A DNA stretch of 64,000 bases from Acetatifactor sp. (GCA_022511465.1 JAFLRM010000009.1:1-64000); one strand, 5' to 3'; shown: positions 8,590 to 17,774, counted from the first letter of the stretch. The notes: generated by a model from the letters alone, not told the origin. Numbers and translations: made by a program.

Positions 8590-9174
8590 CTATAATAAAC
8601 CGGAGAACCCGGTGAAGGCAATGGCCATCAGCCCTGCTGTGAGCAGTACCATCGGCATCCCCTTAAAGGATTCCGGTATATCGTTGTACTCCATCTTCTC
8701 ACGCAGACCGGCAAGGATCACGATAGCAATGGTAAATCCCACTGCAGTGGCGAACCCATTCACTACTCCGGTAAGTATCCCATACTCTGCCTGTACATTG
8801 TTGAGCGCAACGCCCAGCACCGCACAGTTGGTGGTGATCAGCGGCAGATACACACCCAGTGCCTCATAGAGCGAGGGGATGATCTTCTTCAAAAACATCT
8901 CCACAAACTGCACCAGCGCAGCGATCACAAGGATGAAAACAATAGTATCCAGATACTCCAGATCAAGCCTTTGAAGAATAAATTGGTGAATCGCCCCCGC
9001 CACTGCACTCGCCAGCGTGATGACAAAGATCACAGCGGTGCCCATGCCGGCAGCAGTCTTCACCTTTCTGGACACTCCGAGGAACGGGCACAGCCCAAGA
9101 AACTGACTCAGCACCACATTGCTGACCAGAGAGGAGCCGACAAGCAAAAGCAATAATTCTCTCACACTATCCAT
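8590..9174 (-). CDS. rnfA: Rnf complex membrane subunit RnfA
   Basis: Integral membrane subunit (194 residues, six predicted helices) of the ion-translocating ferredoxin:NAD+ oxidoreductase. It opens with the conserved VSNVVLSQFLGLCPFLGVS stretch, whose cysteine belongs to a conserved pair in RnfA/NqrE, and also has LPLITTNCAVLGVAL. It is homologous to RnfE, with which it pairs in the membrane in inverted topology. Its ATG follows the rnfE stop codon directly, and its AGGAGGG ribosome binding site lies inside the rnfE coding sequence, so the two are translationally coupled. Confidence 0.96.
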   Translation of the reverse strand: MDSVRELLLLLVGSSLVSNVVLSQFLGLCPFLGVSRKVKTAAGMGTAVIFVITLASAVAGAIHQFILQRLDLEYLDTIVFILVIAALVQFVEMFLKKIIPSLYEALGVYLPLITTNCAVLGVALNNVQAEYGILTGVVNGFATAVGFTIAIVILAGLREKMEYNDIPESFKGMPMVLLTAGLMAIAFTGFSGLL

Positions 9175-9993
9175 CTAATTGCCCTCCTTATCCAGATCCA
9201 TGATCGTCATGTCCTCTTCTGTCCGTTCCGTTATCATAATGATCTCACTGTCCAATTCTTCGCTGCTTTGCACAACCCTTGGCTCCTCTTTCTTTTCGGA
9301 GCCGGTATCATAAAATCTCTTGCTGCATCCGGTGTCGGGACAGCTTAAGCAGTCCTCGCTGCATCCTGACTGCAGCTTGCTGTAATCCTTGCCTTTCTTC
9401 TTTCCTTTTATCTTCACATAATTTTGAAGGGCTGTCAAAATCGCCAGAACAAAGAATGCTCCGGGTGCCAGACCAAAAATGTTGATGGTGACATAGGATC
9501 CCGGCATAATATCATATCCAAAGATACTTCCCTGCGCCAAGATCTCCCGCACCGCACCAATACAGGTCAAAGCTACGGTAAATCCAAGCCCCATGCCAAG
9601 CCCGTCAAACAGAGACGGGATCGGCGGATTGCCGTACGCATAACTCTCCGCGCGCCCCAGAATAATGCAATTTACCACGATCAGAGGTATGTACACACCC
9701 AGCGCCTTGTTCAAGTCGGGCAGATACGCTTTCATGAGAAGCTGGATCACAGTCACAAAGGACGCGATGATCACAATAAACGCCGGTATACGGATGCGGT
9801 TCGGTATCATCTTCCGCAGGATGGATATGAGGAGGTTGCTCATGGTCAACACCGCCATAGTAGCCAGTCCCATTCCCAGTCCGTTGACCGCATAGGTGGT
9901 GACTGCCAGAGTGGGGCACATTCCCAGCATCAGCACAAAGGTGGGGTTCTCTTTCACAAGGCCGTTTATGAGCCTTTCTCCTGCCCTATTCAT
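9175..9993 (-). CDS. rnfE: Rnf complex membrane subunit RnfE with cysteine-rich tail
   Basis: Integral membrane subunit of Rnf, homologous to RnfA; the core is residues 1-195 with LMLGMCPTLAVTTYAVNGLG and IPLIVVNCIILGRAESYA. The ATG at 9993 is preferred over the upstream TTG because GGAGG lies eight bases before it. It overlaps the rnfG stop by 8 nt. Unusually, the protein continues about 75 residues beyond the normal end: a lysine-rich segment, then a C-x3-C-x2-C-x4-C cluster (about residues 211-223, GCSEDCLSCPDTGC), then an acidic tail. Most RnfE proteins I know end near residue 200-230 without such a cluster. The tail could bind metal or iron-sulfur on the cytoplasmic side; that is inference. 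Confidence 0.94.
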   Translation of the reverse strand: MNRAGERLINGLVKENPTFVLMLGMCPTLAVTTYAVNGLGMGLATMAVLTMSNLLISILRKMIPNRIRIPAFIVIIASFVTVIQLLMKAYLPDLNKALGVYIPLIVVNCIILGRAESYAYGNPPIPSLFDGLGMGLGFTVALTCIGAVREILAQGSIFGYDIMPGSYVTINIFGLAPGAFFVLAILTALQNYVKIKGKKKGKDYSKLQSGCSEDCLSCPDTGCSKRFYDTGSEKKEEPRVVQSSEELDSEIIMITERTEEDMTIMDLDKEGN

Positions 9994-10651
9994 CGGCGCC
10001 ACCTCCAATCTCCACGATCACCTCATTCCAGTTATCCGCCAGATATCGTGCCGTGCGGATACCGCCATTCACCGCATCCACAACGGCTGAGGTAGTGACG
10101 GTGGCACCGGTGATGGCATCCACCTCGTTGTCTGCCACTGAGCCGGTCTTTGTATAGACAAAACTCTCCACATTTCTGTCCGCAAACTGGGGCACCAGCA
10201 CCTCCGGTGCTTTCATGCCAAGGCCCGCCGTCTCCGTCAGCTCCAGAATGGACACGCCCTGTATTGTTCCGTCGGTGGACACGCCCACATACAGCACAAT
10301 ATCACCGCCGTAGCCATTCTTTGATGTGGCCTCCACCACGAAACCGTAGGTCAGAGCTGTGTGTGTCACCGTATATACATTACCGATCTCCACCCCTTCC
10401 GCCGCTAATTCTGCTTCTAGCAGCTCATCCGGCGTATATTCAACAGGCAAAAATGCAAAATCAGTCATCCCCGGCTCAGGACTGGGAAATGCCGCTGCAC
10501 ATGCCTCCTGAATCGCTTTCTCCTCCTGGAGACGGATGGGCTCCTTGGTCAGTTCGTACACAAATCCCAGTATTAGACCGGTGATGATCGTAATGGCCAA
10601 GAGAATGCCAGTCTCTTTCAACACTACTTTTAGATCGCCTTTATTTTTCAT
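9986..10651 (-). CDS. rnfG: Rnf complex FMN-binding subunit RnfG
   Basis: Membrane-anchored flavoprotein subunit (221 residues) with one N-terminal helix (ETGILLAITIITGLILGFVY) and an extracytoplasmic FMN-binding domain. The FMN is attached covalently by phosphoester to the last Thr of the S/TGATxT motif, here DAITGATVTTSAV near residue 190. The start at 10651 has GGAGGG seven bases upstream; the ATG offered by the ORF track (10666) lies on that ribosome binding site. It overlaps rnfD at its start and rnfE at its end, typical of a coupled operon. Confidence 0.95.
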   Translation of the reverse strand: MKNKGDLKVVLKETGILLAITIITGLILGFVYELTKEPIRLQEEKAIQEACAAAFPSPEPGMTDFAFLPVEYTPDELLEAELAAEGVEIGNVYTVTHTALTYGFVVEATSKNGYGGDIVLYVGVSTDGTIQGVSILELTETAGLGMKAPEVLVPQFADRNVESFVYTKTGSVADNEVDAITGATVTTSAVVDAVNGGIRTARYLADNWNEVIVEIGGGADE

Positions 10652-11585
10652 GCTTCTGCCCTCCATGTCTGCGGTACCCGAAGGGTGTCGGCCTGCTCAC
10701 TTTTTCGATCAGCGGGACTAACAGGTTGCCCAAAATAATGGCGTAGGATACGCCCTCTGCTCCCTTTCCCCAAAAACGGAAAATTCCGGTCATAAGGCCC
10801 AAAAAGATACCATAGAGATATTGGCCTTTCACGGTGATGGGTCTGGTCACATAGTCGGTGGCCATGAAGAAGGCTCCCAGCATCAGCCCGCCGCCCGCAA
10901 GTTGTGCGGACAGATAGGCCGGATCAAGTCCTCTTCCTCCAAAGAGTCCTGCGAAGAGAAGAAACGTCACAATATAACTCCCGGGCACGCGCAGATCAAT
11001 AATACCGAGCAAAAGCAGGAAACACGCCCCGATCAAAATTGCGATCATGGAGGTCTCGCCGATAGTCCCCGCCGTACGGCCCAGAATCATATCCATGACA
11101 TTTACGCTCTCTTCCGCCTTCAAGGCTGCAAGAGGTGTGGCCCCCGTGAAGGTATCATATGTAAAGTCGGTCATCTGCACCGGGAAGGAGATCAGCAGAA
11201 AACATCTGGCTGCCAATGCCGGGTTCATAAAGTTCTGCCCCAGTCCACCGAAAAGCTCCTTAACCACCAATATGGCGAATACACCGCCCAATACGGCCAT
11301 CCAAAAGGGAATGCTGACCGGCAGATTCAAGGCCAGCAATAGCCCCGTCACCACCGCGGACAGATCCGTAACGGTGGTTTTTTTCTTATATAGTCCAAAC
11401 AGCACCTCCGTGATCACAGTACTGGCTATAGTCACCAGGATCACCAGCGCAGCTCTTGCTCCAAAGTGATAGATGCCATATCCGGCAGTGGGCAAAAGAG
11501 CGACGATCACCGCCAGCATAATGCCGCTGGTATTCAGCTTCGAGCGAATATGTGGGTTCGATGATACTTTGAAATGTTCACTCAT
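10641..11585 (-). CDS. rnfD: Rnf complex FMN-binding membrane subunit RnfD
   Basis: Polytopic membrane subunit (314 residues) carrying a second covalent FMN, attached at the Thr of TFTGATPLAALK. Further RnfD/NqrB signatures are NPALAARCFLLISFP and MATDYVTRPIT. It is thought to form part of the Na+ or H+ path through the complex. ATG at 11585 with AGGGGG upstream. It lies 12 bases after rnfC. Confidence 0.96.
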   Translation of the reverse strand: MSEHFKVSSNPHIRSKLNTSGIMLAVIVALLPTAGYGIYHFGARAALVILVTIASTVITEVLFGLYKKKTTVTDLSAVVTGLLLALNLPVSIPFWMAVLGGVFAILVVKELFGGLGQNFMNPALAARCFLLISFPVQMTDFTYDTFTGATPLAALKAEESVNVMDMILGRTAGTIGETSMIAILIGACFLLLLGIIDLRVPGSYIVTFLLFAGLFGGRGLDPAYLSAQLAGGGLMLGAFFMATDYVTRPITVKGQYLYGIFLGLMTGIFRFWGKGAEGVSYAIILGNLLVPLIEKVSRPTPFGYRRHGGQKHEK

Positions 11586-11597
11586 TGCTCTGTCCCC

Positions 11598-12917
11598 CTA
11601 CTTCTTTTTCTTCTTGGCAAGCTGTATTTTTCGCATAGATTTGATCTCCTGTGTCAGCGGTCGCTTGGCCGGACAGATAAAGCTGCAGCAGCCGCACTCA
11701 CAGCACTCCATACCATGGTTTTCCAGAAAAGCTTCCTCATCAAAATGCTCCGCATAGTCCGCCAGCTTGCTGGGGATCACCCTCCCGGGACATACCTCCA
11801 CACATCGGCCGCAGTTGATACAAGGCCCCGGCTCCATCCCGGCCACCTCGTCCTCGGTAAATGCCAAAAGTGCCGTAGAAGTCTTGGTGGTGGGCACATC
11901 CAGACCGAACATGGCAAATCCCATCATAGGGCCCCCGCATATAAGCTTCTCCGGTTGCTCTTTAAAGCCTCCTGCCGCCTCTGCAAGCTCCCGATAACTG
12001 GTACCGATGCGCACACGGAAATTCTGGGGCTCACTCACCGCGTTTCCCGTCACCGTGACGATGCGTTCCATGAGTGGGCGTCCCTCTATCACTGCACGGT
12101 ACACGGCAACCACCGTGTCCACATTATTCACCACACAGCCCACATCTGCGGGAAGCATGGTGGAGTTGACCATCCGCCCGGTAGTGGCAAAGATCAGCTG
12201 CCTTTCTGCTCCCTGCGGATATTTGGTCTTCAAAGGCTTCACACTGATACGCTTCTCGTTCTTGGTCAGCCGTTTTAACAGTTCAATACAGTCCGGCTTG
12301 TTATCTTCCACCGCCAGTATCCCCTGCGCATGGTCAAAGAGCCGCAAGATACATTTCAGTCCCCCGATCAGTTTTTCCGGCTCCTCCAACATTCTGCGGT
12401 AGTCGGAGGTCAGATAGGGCTCACACTCCGCACAGTTTGCGATCACATAGTCAATATTCTCCGGCTCCTTGGGGGAGAGTTTCACATGAGTTGGGAAACC
12501 GGCACCGCCCATTCCAACAATTCCCGCCTCCCTGACCGCCGTCAAAATCTCCTCCTTGCTCATCTGCTCCAAAGGCTTTACAGGGGGATGGAACGCCTCC
12601 ATATATTTCCCATCGTTCTCTACGATCACACTCATGACCATATCCCCCGTCACCACTCTGCGGGGCTCTATGGCTTTCACCGTTCCAGACACGGAGGCAT
12701 AGACAGGTGCCGACACAAATCCTCCGCTCTCCGCAATCTTCTGACCCACAAGGACTCGGTCACCCTTCTCCACGATCGCGTTCGCAGGAGCCCCAATGTG
12801 CTGGGATAAAGGGTATACCAGCTCTCCAGCCGGCAAAAGATCCCGTATTGGCTTGTCCTTAGACAAATCTTTTCCATCATAAGGATGGATACCACCCACA
12901 AACGTAAACCTTGCCAT
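11598..12917 (-). CDS. rnfC: Rnf complex NADH-binding subunit RnfC
   Basis: Peripheral subunit (439 residues) that carries FMN and NAD(H) and passes electrons from the iron-sulfur chain to NAD+. The N-terminal barrel begins TFVGGIHPYDGKD. The Rossmann-like nucleotide region includes VGMGGAGFPTHVKL and NCAECEPYLTSD. Two 4Fe-4S motifs close the protein: CINCGRCVEVCP and CCECGCCSFICP, then a lysine-rich end (KKKKK). The ATG at 12917 follows GGAAGGG; the earlier in-frame ATG overlaps this site. First gene of rnfCDGEAB. The 155-base gap to the divergent exonuclease gene must hold its promoter, but I could not choose one with confidence. Confidence 0.96.
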   Translation of the reverse strand: MARFTFVGGIHPYDGKDLSKDKPIRDLLPAGELVYPLSQHIGAPANAIVEKGDRVLVGQKIAESGGFVSAPVYASVSGTVKAIEPRRVVTGDMVMSVIVENDGKYMEAFHPPVKPLEQMSKEEILTAVREAGIVGMGGAGFPTHVKLSPKEPENIDYVIANCAECEPYLTSDYRRMLEEPEKLIGGLKCILRLFDHAQGILAVEDNKPDCIELLKRLTKNEKRISVKPLKTKYPQGAERQLIFATTGRMVNSTMLPADVGCVVNNVDTVVAVYRAVIEGRPLMERIVTVTGNAVSEPQNFRVRIGTSYRELAEAAGGFKEQPEKLICGGPMMGFAMFGLDVPTTKTSTALLAFTEDEVAGMEPGPCINCGRCVEVCPGRVIPSKLADYAEHFDEEAFLENHGMECCECGCCSFICPAKRPLTQEIKSMRKIQLAKKKKK

Positions 12918-13072
12918 ACCCTTCCCTTCCATTCCTTTCCGAAGTCTGATATCTTATGTTAAATATACTATTTTTTTTTGCAAAATACTACTGTAATTTT
13001 AAATTTTATGCTATGATAATATTGGTATAAATGTAGATATGGGGCAAACCCTGCCCGGAAACGAGGAACACT

Positions 13073-14176
13073 ATGAGAATTTCAGAAGAAACACTGGAAC
13101 AGTTCTCCATATCCTATCCCCTGGAGAAGCTGGCTCCCTTGGAGCAAATCTTATTTCTCGACATAGAGACCACCGGTTTTACGGCCAAGTCATCCTATCT
13201 TTATCTGGTTGGATGCGCCTACTATCGTGGCAAAAGGTGGCACACGATCCAGTGGATGGCGGAGAATTTTAACGAGGAGACTGCTCTTCTCAAAACATTC
13301 TTTAAATTTGCCGCCTCCTACCGGTATCTGATCCACTTTAACGGCAACAATTTTGACCTGCCCTTCTTAACCCAGAAGTGCAAGCAGTTTGACCTGCCCT
13401 ACTCCTTTGACCATCTGGAGGGCATTGACCTTTACAAGAGAGTCTCGCCCTATAAGTTTTTCCTGAGACTCCCCAACTGTAAGCAGAAGACCTTAGAGCA
13501 GTTTCTGGGAATTAACCGCACCGACGTTTTCTCCGGCGGTGAGCTGATCGGCATTTATCATGACTATTTAAAGACTCCATCCGAGTTCGCGGAGAAGTCC
13601 CTCTTCCTCCACAATGCGGACGATTTGAAAGGCATGCTGGAAGTGCTTCCCATGCTCGCCTACTATGACATGTTCAACGACAATGTGCGGGCAAGAAAGG
13701 TGCAGGCTAACACCTACAAAGACTACAATGGTCACCGCCGCAAGGAGCTTCTGATCACGCTCACGCTGCCCACCACGCTCCCACAACCGGTGTCTGCCTC
13801 CGCCAATAACTGCTATTTCTACGGAAGCGGAGACGAGGCAACTTTAAAGGTGCCTATCTATGAGGAGGAGCTGAAGTACTTTTACGCCAACTATAAAGAT
13901 TACTACTATCTCCCCACAGAGGATATCGCTCTGCACAAGTCCGTTGCCACCTTTGTGGATAAGGATCACAGAGTGCAGGCTTCCGCCTCCAACTGCTACA
14001 CCAGAAAACACTCCCAATATCTCCCCCAGTGGGAATATCTCTTCGAGCCTTTCTTCAAGAGAGAGTACAGGAGCCGTGAACTGTTTTTCGAGCTCACCGA
14101 CGAGATGAAGCGCAACCGCGCAGGCTTCACCGCCTACGCAAATCATATTTTGTCCATGATCGTGACGACGTATTGA
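13073..14176 (+). CDS. YprB-like RNase H-fold exonuclease
   Basis: Predicted 3'-5' exonuclease of the YprB / RNase_H_2 type with DEDD-like acidic residues: LFLDIETTGF (about 29-38), LIHFNGNNFDLPFL and the late acidic pair in FLHNADDLKGM. The catalytic fold takes up about 25-215. The C-terminal 150 residues are a family-specific extension without a motif I recognise. The Bacillus homologue is described only as a nuclease-like protein, so substrate and role are uncertain (DNA repair or RNA turnover). ATG at 13073 with GAGGA upstream. Divergent from rnf and convergent with cheR. Confidence 0.8.
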   Translation: MRISEETLEQFSISYPLEKLAPLEQILFLDIETTGFTAKSSYLYLVGCAYYRGKRWHTIQWMAENFNEETALLKTFFKFAASYRYLIHFNGNNFDLPFLTQKCKQFDLPYSFDHLEGIDLYKRVSPYKFFLRLPNCKQKTLEQFLGINRTDVFSGGELIGIYHDYLKTPSEFAEKSLFLHNADDLKGMLEVLPMLAYYDMFNDNVRARKVQANTYKDYNGHRRKELLITLTLPTTLPQPVSASANNCYFYGSGDEATLKVPIYEEELKYFYANYKDYYYLPTEDIALHKSVATFVDKDHRVQASASNCYTRKHSQYLPQWEYLFEPFFKREYRSRELFFELTDEMKRNRAGFTAYANHILSMIVTTY

Positions 14177-14211
14177 TCTTTGACTCATGACATCATTTTT
14201 ACGATAATATA

Positions 14212-14236
14212 AAAAGGAACCTTGACGGTTCCTTTT
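14212..14236. terminator. Bidirectional terminator between exonuclease gene and cheR
   Basis: Perfect 10-bp stem AAAAGGAACC / GGTTCCTTTT around a 5-nt loop (TTGAC), with A and T tracts on both sides. It lies in the 92-base gap between two convergent genes, so it can serve both strands. Confidence 0.9.
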
Positions 14237-14268
14237 ATATTTACTATTTTAGATCCTGACTTTTGCTG

Positions 14269-15045
14269 CTACGGTTTCTGATAGAAGAAAGAATTCTTCC
14301 TATCAAATCCCACATCCTTGTAGTTGATGATCTGCTCGGTGCTTCCGATAAACAGGACACCACCTCTGCACAGCGTCTTGCTAAACTTGCGGAACACTTC
14401 GTCCTTGGCTTCCTCCGTAAAGTAGATAAGCACGTTGCGGCACACGATCATATGATAATCTGTAGGATATGTATCTTTCAGCAGGTTGTGCTCTTTAAAC
14501 TCCACCCTCGCCATGATCTCATCCGAAATCTTGTAGGATGGGCCAACCTTCGTGAAATATTTCTTTTTAAAATCATCCGGCACAGCGGCAATACTCTTCT
14601 CCGAATACAATCCCTGCTTCGCAGCTGCGATCACCTGCTTATCCAAGTCAGTAGCCGTGATCTTGATCTGATTTAACGGAATATGTCTGGACAATGCCAT
14701 TACCAAAGAATACGGTTCATCTCCTGTGGAGCATGCTGCACTCCAGACCTTTAAATTCTTGCCAAACTTGGCGATCAATTCTGGTATTACGGTCTTATCC
14801 ATGATCTGCCACTGATCCGGATTGCGATAGAACTCTGACACATTGATCGTAATATAGTTGACAAACTCATCAAACCTCGCCTGGTCCGTCTTCAGAGCGT
14901 GCACATACTGATCATAACCTACAATTCGGTTCTTAGTGATCAAAGTGTCAATACGGCGTTTCATCTGTTTCTCTTTGTAAGCGTTGAGATCTATGGACGT
15001 CAGCGCCATTACCTCTTTTTTTAAGTACTCGTAATCATATGCCAT
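14269..15045 (-). CDS. cheR: CheR-type protein-glutamate methyltransferase
   Basis: SAM-dependent methyltransferase that methylates glutamates of chemoreceptors. The N-terminal helical CheR domain (about 1-75) is followed by the catalytic domain with the SAM motif VWSAACSTGDEPYSLVMAL. Further conserved blocks are ITATDLDKQVIAAAKQGLYS, VCRNVLIYF and GGVLFIGSTE. The length (258) is normal and no extra response-regulator or TPR domain is attached. No other chemotaxis gene is in the window. It is the last gene of the unit running from tetR through cmk-ispH-rpsA, and a terminator follows. Confidence 0.95.
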   Translation of the reverse strand: MAYDYEYLKKEVMALTSIDLNAYKEKQMKRRIDTLITKNRIVGYDQYVHALKTDQARFDEFVNYITINVSEFYRNPDQWQIMDKTVIPELIAKFGKNLKVWSAACSTGDEPYSLVMALSRHIPLNQIKITATDLDKQVIAAAKQGLYSEKSIAAVPDDFKKKYFTKVGPSYKISDEIMARVEFKEHNLLKDTYPTDYHMIVCRNVLIYFTEEAKDEVFRKFSKTLCRGGVLFIGSTEQIINYKDVGFDRKNSFFYQKP

Positions 15046-15085
15046 ACTTACTCACCATCCCGTCATCTATTTTATGAATGAGGGT

Positions 15086-16228
15086 TTATTCCTCCTCATT
15101 CTCTGCTGCGATCACCGCATCAATATCAACGGAGACTACTTCCTCATCGGAATCCTCCTTTTCCTCCTTGGGCTCGGGAGCCATCATCGCCTTAATGCTT
15201 AAGGATATCTTTCTGTCAGCCTCATTGAAGTCAACCACCTTGGCTGTCACTTCCTCGCCAACACTCAGCACGTCAGAGGGCTTCTCTATGTGCTCCTTGG
15301 CGATCTGAGATACATGCAGCAGCGCGTCCACACCGGGCTCCAGCTCCACAAATGCACCAAAGTCAGTCATTCTGGCAACCTTTCCGGTCACCACAGCACC
15401 TACCACATACTTGGAGGCCGCATCTTTCCAAGGGTTCTCGTCGTCAAACTTCAAGGACAGCGCGATCTTGTTACCGCTGATCTCCTTGATCTGTACATTC
15501 AGCTTATCGCCAACCTTGAATACTTTCTTAGGATGCTCTACTCTGCCCCAAGACATCTCGGAGATGTGGAGAAGGCCATCCGCACCACCCAGGTCGATGA
15601 ATGCGCCAAAATCAGTGACATTCTTGACAACACCTTCCACGATGTCGCCCTCTTTGATGCGCTCAAACAGTTCTTTCTGGAGCTCTGCTTTCTGCGCCGC
15701 AACCAGCTGTCTGCGGTCACCGATGTATCTTCTTCTCTTAGGGTTGTACTCGCTGATCACAAACTCAATCTCCTGCCCTGCATACTTGGTCAGGTCTCTC
15801 TCGTAGGTATCGGATACGAGGCTTGCGGGGATAAAAATTCTGACCTCATCAACCACAACACTTAAACCGCCGTCCAAAACCTGCGTAACAACTGCTTTCA
15901 GCACTTCTCTATTATTATATGCTTCCTCAATCCTCTTATTACCTCTATCTGCAGCGAGACGCTTGTAGGTAAGAAGCACCTGGCCCTCGCCGTCATTGAC
16001 CTTTAGAACTTTCACCTCCATGGTATCGCCAACCTTGGCCACCGTGGTCAGATCCACGCTGGAATCGTTAGTATACTCATTCTTGGTGAGAATACCATCC
16101 GACTTGTAACCGATGTTGAGAATGATCTCTTCCGGTTTCACATCAATGACTGTGCCCTCTACTACCTCTCCTGTCCGTATTGTCTTCAATGATTCTTCCA
16201 ACATTTGTTCAAAAGTTAATTCTGACAT
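15086..16228 (-). CDS. rpsA: 30S ribosomal protein S1 (four S1 domains)
   Basis: RNA-binding protein with four S1 (OB-fold) repeats over about 15-360, the short Firmicutes form; proteobacterial S1 has six. Repeat signatures include GEVVEGTVIDVKPEEIILNIG, GDIVEGVVKNVTDFGAFIDLG and GKVARMTDFGAFVELEPG. The last 25 residues are acidic. In low-GC Gram-positives this protein may have roles beyond the ribosome, so the ribosomal label is by homology. The start overlaps the 3' end of ispH by 20 nt, and its GAGGAGG site lies inside ispH. In many clostridia ispH and S1 are fused in one chain; here they are separate, overlapping frames. Confidence 0.93.
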   Translation of the reverse strand: MSELTFEQMLEESLKTIRTGEVVEGTVIDVKPEEIILNIGYKSDGILTKNEYTNDSSVDLTTVAKVGDTMEVKVLKVNDGEGQVLLTYKRLAADRGNKRIEEAYNNREVLKAVVTQVLDGGLSVVVDEVRIFIPASLVSDTYERDLTKYAGQEIEFVISEYNPKRRRYIGDRRQLVAAQKAELQKELFERIKEGDIVEGVVKNVTDFGAFIDLGGADGLLHISEMSWGRVEHPKKVFKVGDKLNVQIKEISGNKIALSLKFDDENPWKDAASKYVVGAVVTGKVARMTDFGAFVELEPGVDALLHVSQIAKEHIEKPSDVLSVGEEVTAKVVDFNEADRKISLSIKAMMAPEPKEEKEDSDEEVVSVDIDAVIAAENEEE

Positions 16229-17066
16229 AGCTTTGAACCTCCTCGATTAATTTGTTTGGGGTGGAAGCCCCCGCAGTAATACCCACCAGTCGAACAGCTT
16301 TAGGTAGCTCTAAATGCAAGTCATCCAGTGTCTGTATAAAATAGGTGTGTTCACACTCCCTGCTGCATATATCATACAACTTTCTGGTATTGGAGCTGTG
16401 CTTACCTCCTATCACAATCATAACGTCAGCTTCCGCTGCAATGGCTTTCGCCGACCGCTGTCGTTCTTCTGTCGCATTACAGATAGTATTTACAATATTA
16501 TCATTGTAACCTTTTTTCTGGAAAATTTCAACTATCTCTTGAAATTTATTGTAATTAAATGTCGTTTGAGAGACAATACACACCCTTTTCTCCTCGGTGA
16601 GAAAAAAATTTTCAGCCTCCTCCAAAGTCTCAATGATCGTCACCGGTCCGCTGCACCAGCCTTTTATCCCCTCCACCTCAGGATGGTTGGGATCTCCCAC
16701 GATAACAATGTGACATCCGGCCTCGCTCTCTTTCTCCACGATACGGTGAATCTTCTTCACAAAAGGACAGGTAGCATCCACGCACTCAAAACCTTTTTGA
16801 TTCAAAATATCGTGAATCTCTCTCGGCACGCCGTGAGCGCGGATGATCACGGTCGGCGCAGACTCCCCTGTCATTTGTAGGAGTTCGTCCTTATTCTCTA
16901 TCACGCGGACACCTTTCTCCTCCAGATCTCTCACGACCTCCTCGTTGTGTACGATAGGCCCATAGGTATATATAGTTTTCCCTGCTTCTGCCTGTTCATA
17001 CACGGTGTCCACCGCGCGCTTTACACCAAAACAAAAGCCTGCACACTCCGCCAGCCGAACTTCCAT
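16209..17066 (-). CDS. ispH: 4-hydroxy-3-methylbut-2-enyl diphosphate reductase
   Basis: Iron-sulfur enzyme of the MEP isoprenoid pathway that makes IPP and DMAPP. The three cluster cysteines are in AGFCFGVKRAV, VDATCPFVKKIH and NTICNATEERQ; the substrate-binding blocks AHGVPREI, GDPNHPEVEGIKGW, SQTTFN and GGKHSSNTRKLY are all present. The start is uncertain: the ORF track uses ATG 17078, which directly follows the cmk stop, but homologues begin at MEVRLAECAGFCFG, and ATG 17066 has GGAGAAG in front, so I chose it (285 residues). It is between cmk and rpsA, a common clostridial order. Confidence 0.95.
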   Translation of the reverse strand: MEVRLAECAGFCFGVKRAVDTVYEQAEAGKTIYTYGPIVHNEEVVRDLEEKGVRVIENKDELLQMTGESAPTVIIRAHGVPREIHDILNQKGFECVDATCPFVKKIHRIVEKESEAGCHIVIVGDPNHPEVEGIKGWCSGPVTIIETLEEAENFFLTEEKRVCIVSQTTFNYNKFQEIVEIFQKKGYNDNIVNTICNATEERQRSAKAIAAEADVMIVIGGKHSSNTRKLYDICSRECEHTYFIQTLDDLHLELPKAVRLVGITAGASTPNKLIEEVQSYVRINF

Positions 17067-17078
17067 ACTCTTCTCCAT

Positions 17079-17747
17079 TCATCTTCTCGCCCGCTCACAG
17101 ATCCCCATGATCTTCTCGATAACTTCCTCCACGGTCAGATCGGAGCTGTCCACCAGAATAGCGTCCTCCGCCTGCTTTAACGGAGAAGTCTCCCTAGTCA
17201 TATCCCGATGATCCCGATCCTCGATATCCGCCTTGATCTGAGCCAGATCGCAGCTTTCACCTTTGGCGGTCAGTTCGTCATATCTCCTCTTTGCACGCAC
17301 CTCGCTGCTGGCGGTCAGGTAAATCTTCACCTGCGCATTTGGAAGCACACAGGTGCCGATATCACGGCCGTCCATGATACAGTCACTCTTTGCCGCCAAT
17401 ACCTGCTGCAGCTCCACCAGCTTCCTTCGCACCGCCGGCTGGGCACTGGTGACGGAAGCCATGTTGCCTACCTCCTCCGTGCGCAGAAAAGCGTTGACAT
17501 TTTCGCCGTTCAGATACACCACCTGCTCGCCATTCTCATAGCGAATAGTGATGTCTGCCTCCTGACACTTACCGCTGATAGCAGCCGCGTCATTTTCGTC
17601 CACCTGTTCTCTTATCATAAATAGCGCCATGGCGCGATACATTGCTCCCGTATCCACATAGATCAGATTCATTTTCTTCGCCACCGCCTTAGCGATAGTG
17701 CTCTTTCCTGCACCCGCAGGCCCGTCAATTGCGACATTATAACTCAT
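17079..17747 (-). CDS. cmk: Cytidylate kinase
   Basis: Phosphorylates CMP and dCMP with ATP. The P-loop is AIDGPAGAGKSTIAKAVA at residues 6-23, followed by YVDTGAMYRA (substrate region), GRDIGTCVLPNAQVKIYL and the arginine-rich lid RAKRRYDEL. The 222 residues match the family. ATG at 17747 with AGAGGG upstream. Part of a compact cmk-ispH-rpsA cluster; the cmk stop codon abuts the ispH start region. Confidence 0.97.
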   Translation of the reverse strand: MSYNVAIDGPAGAGKSTIAKAVAKKMNLIYVDTGAMYRAMALFMIREQVDENDAAAISGKCQEADITIRYENGEQVVYLNGENVNAFLRTEEVGNMASVTSAQPAVRRKLVELQQVLAAKSDCIMDGRDIGTCVLPNAQVKIYLTASSEVRAKRRYDELTAKGESCDLAQIKADIEDRDHRDMTRETSPLKQAEDAILVDSSDLTVEEVIEKIMGICERARR

Positions 17748-17774
17748 GTTTTACCCTCTTTCTAATATTTCTAT

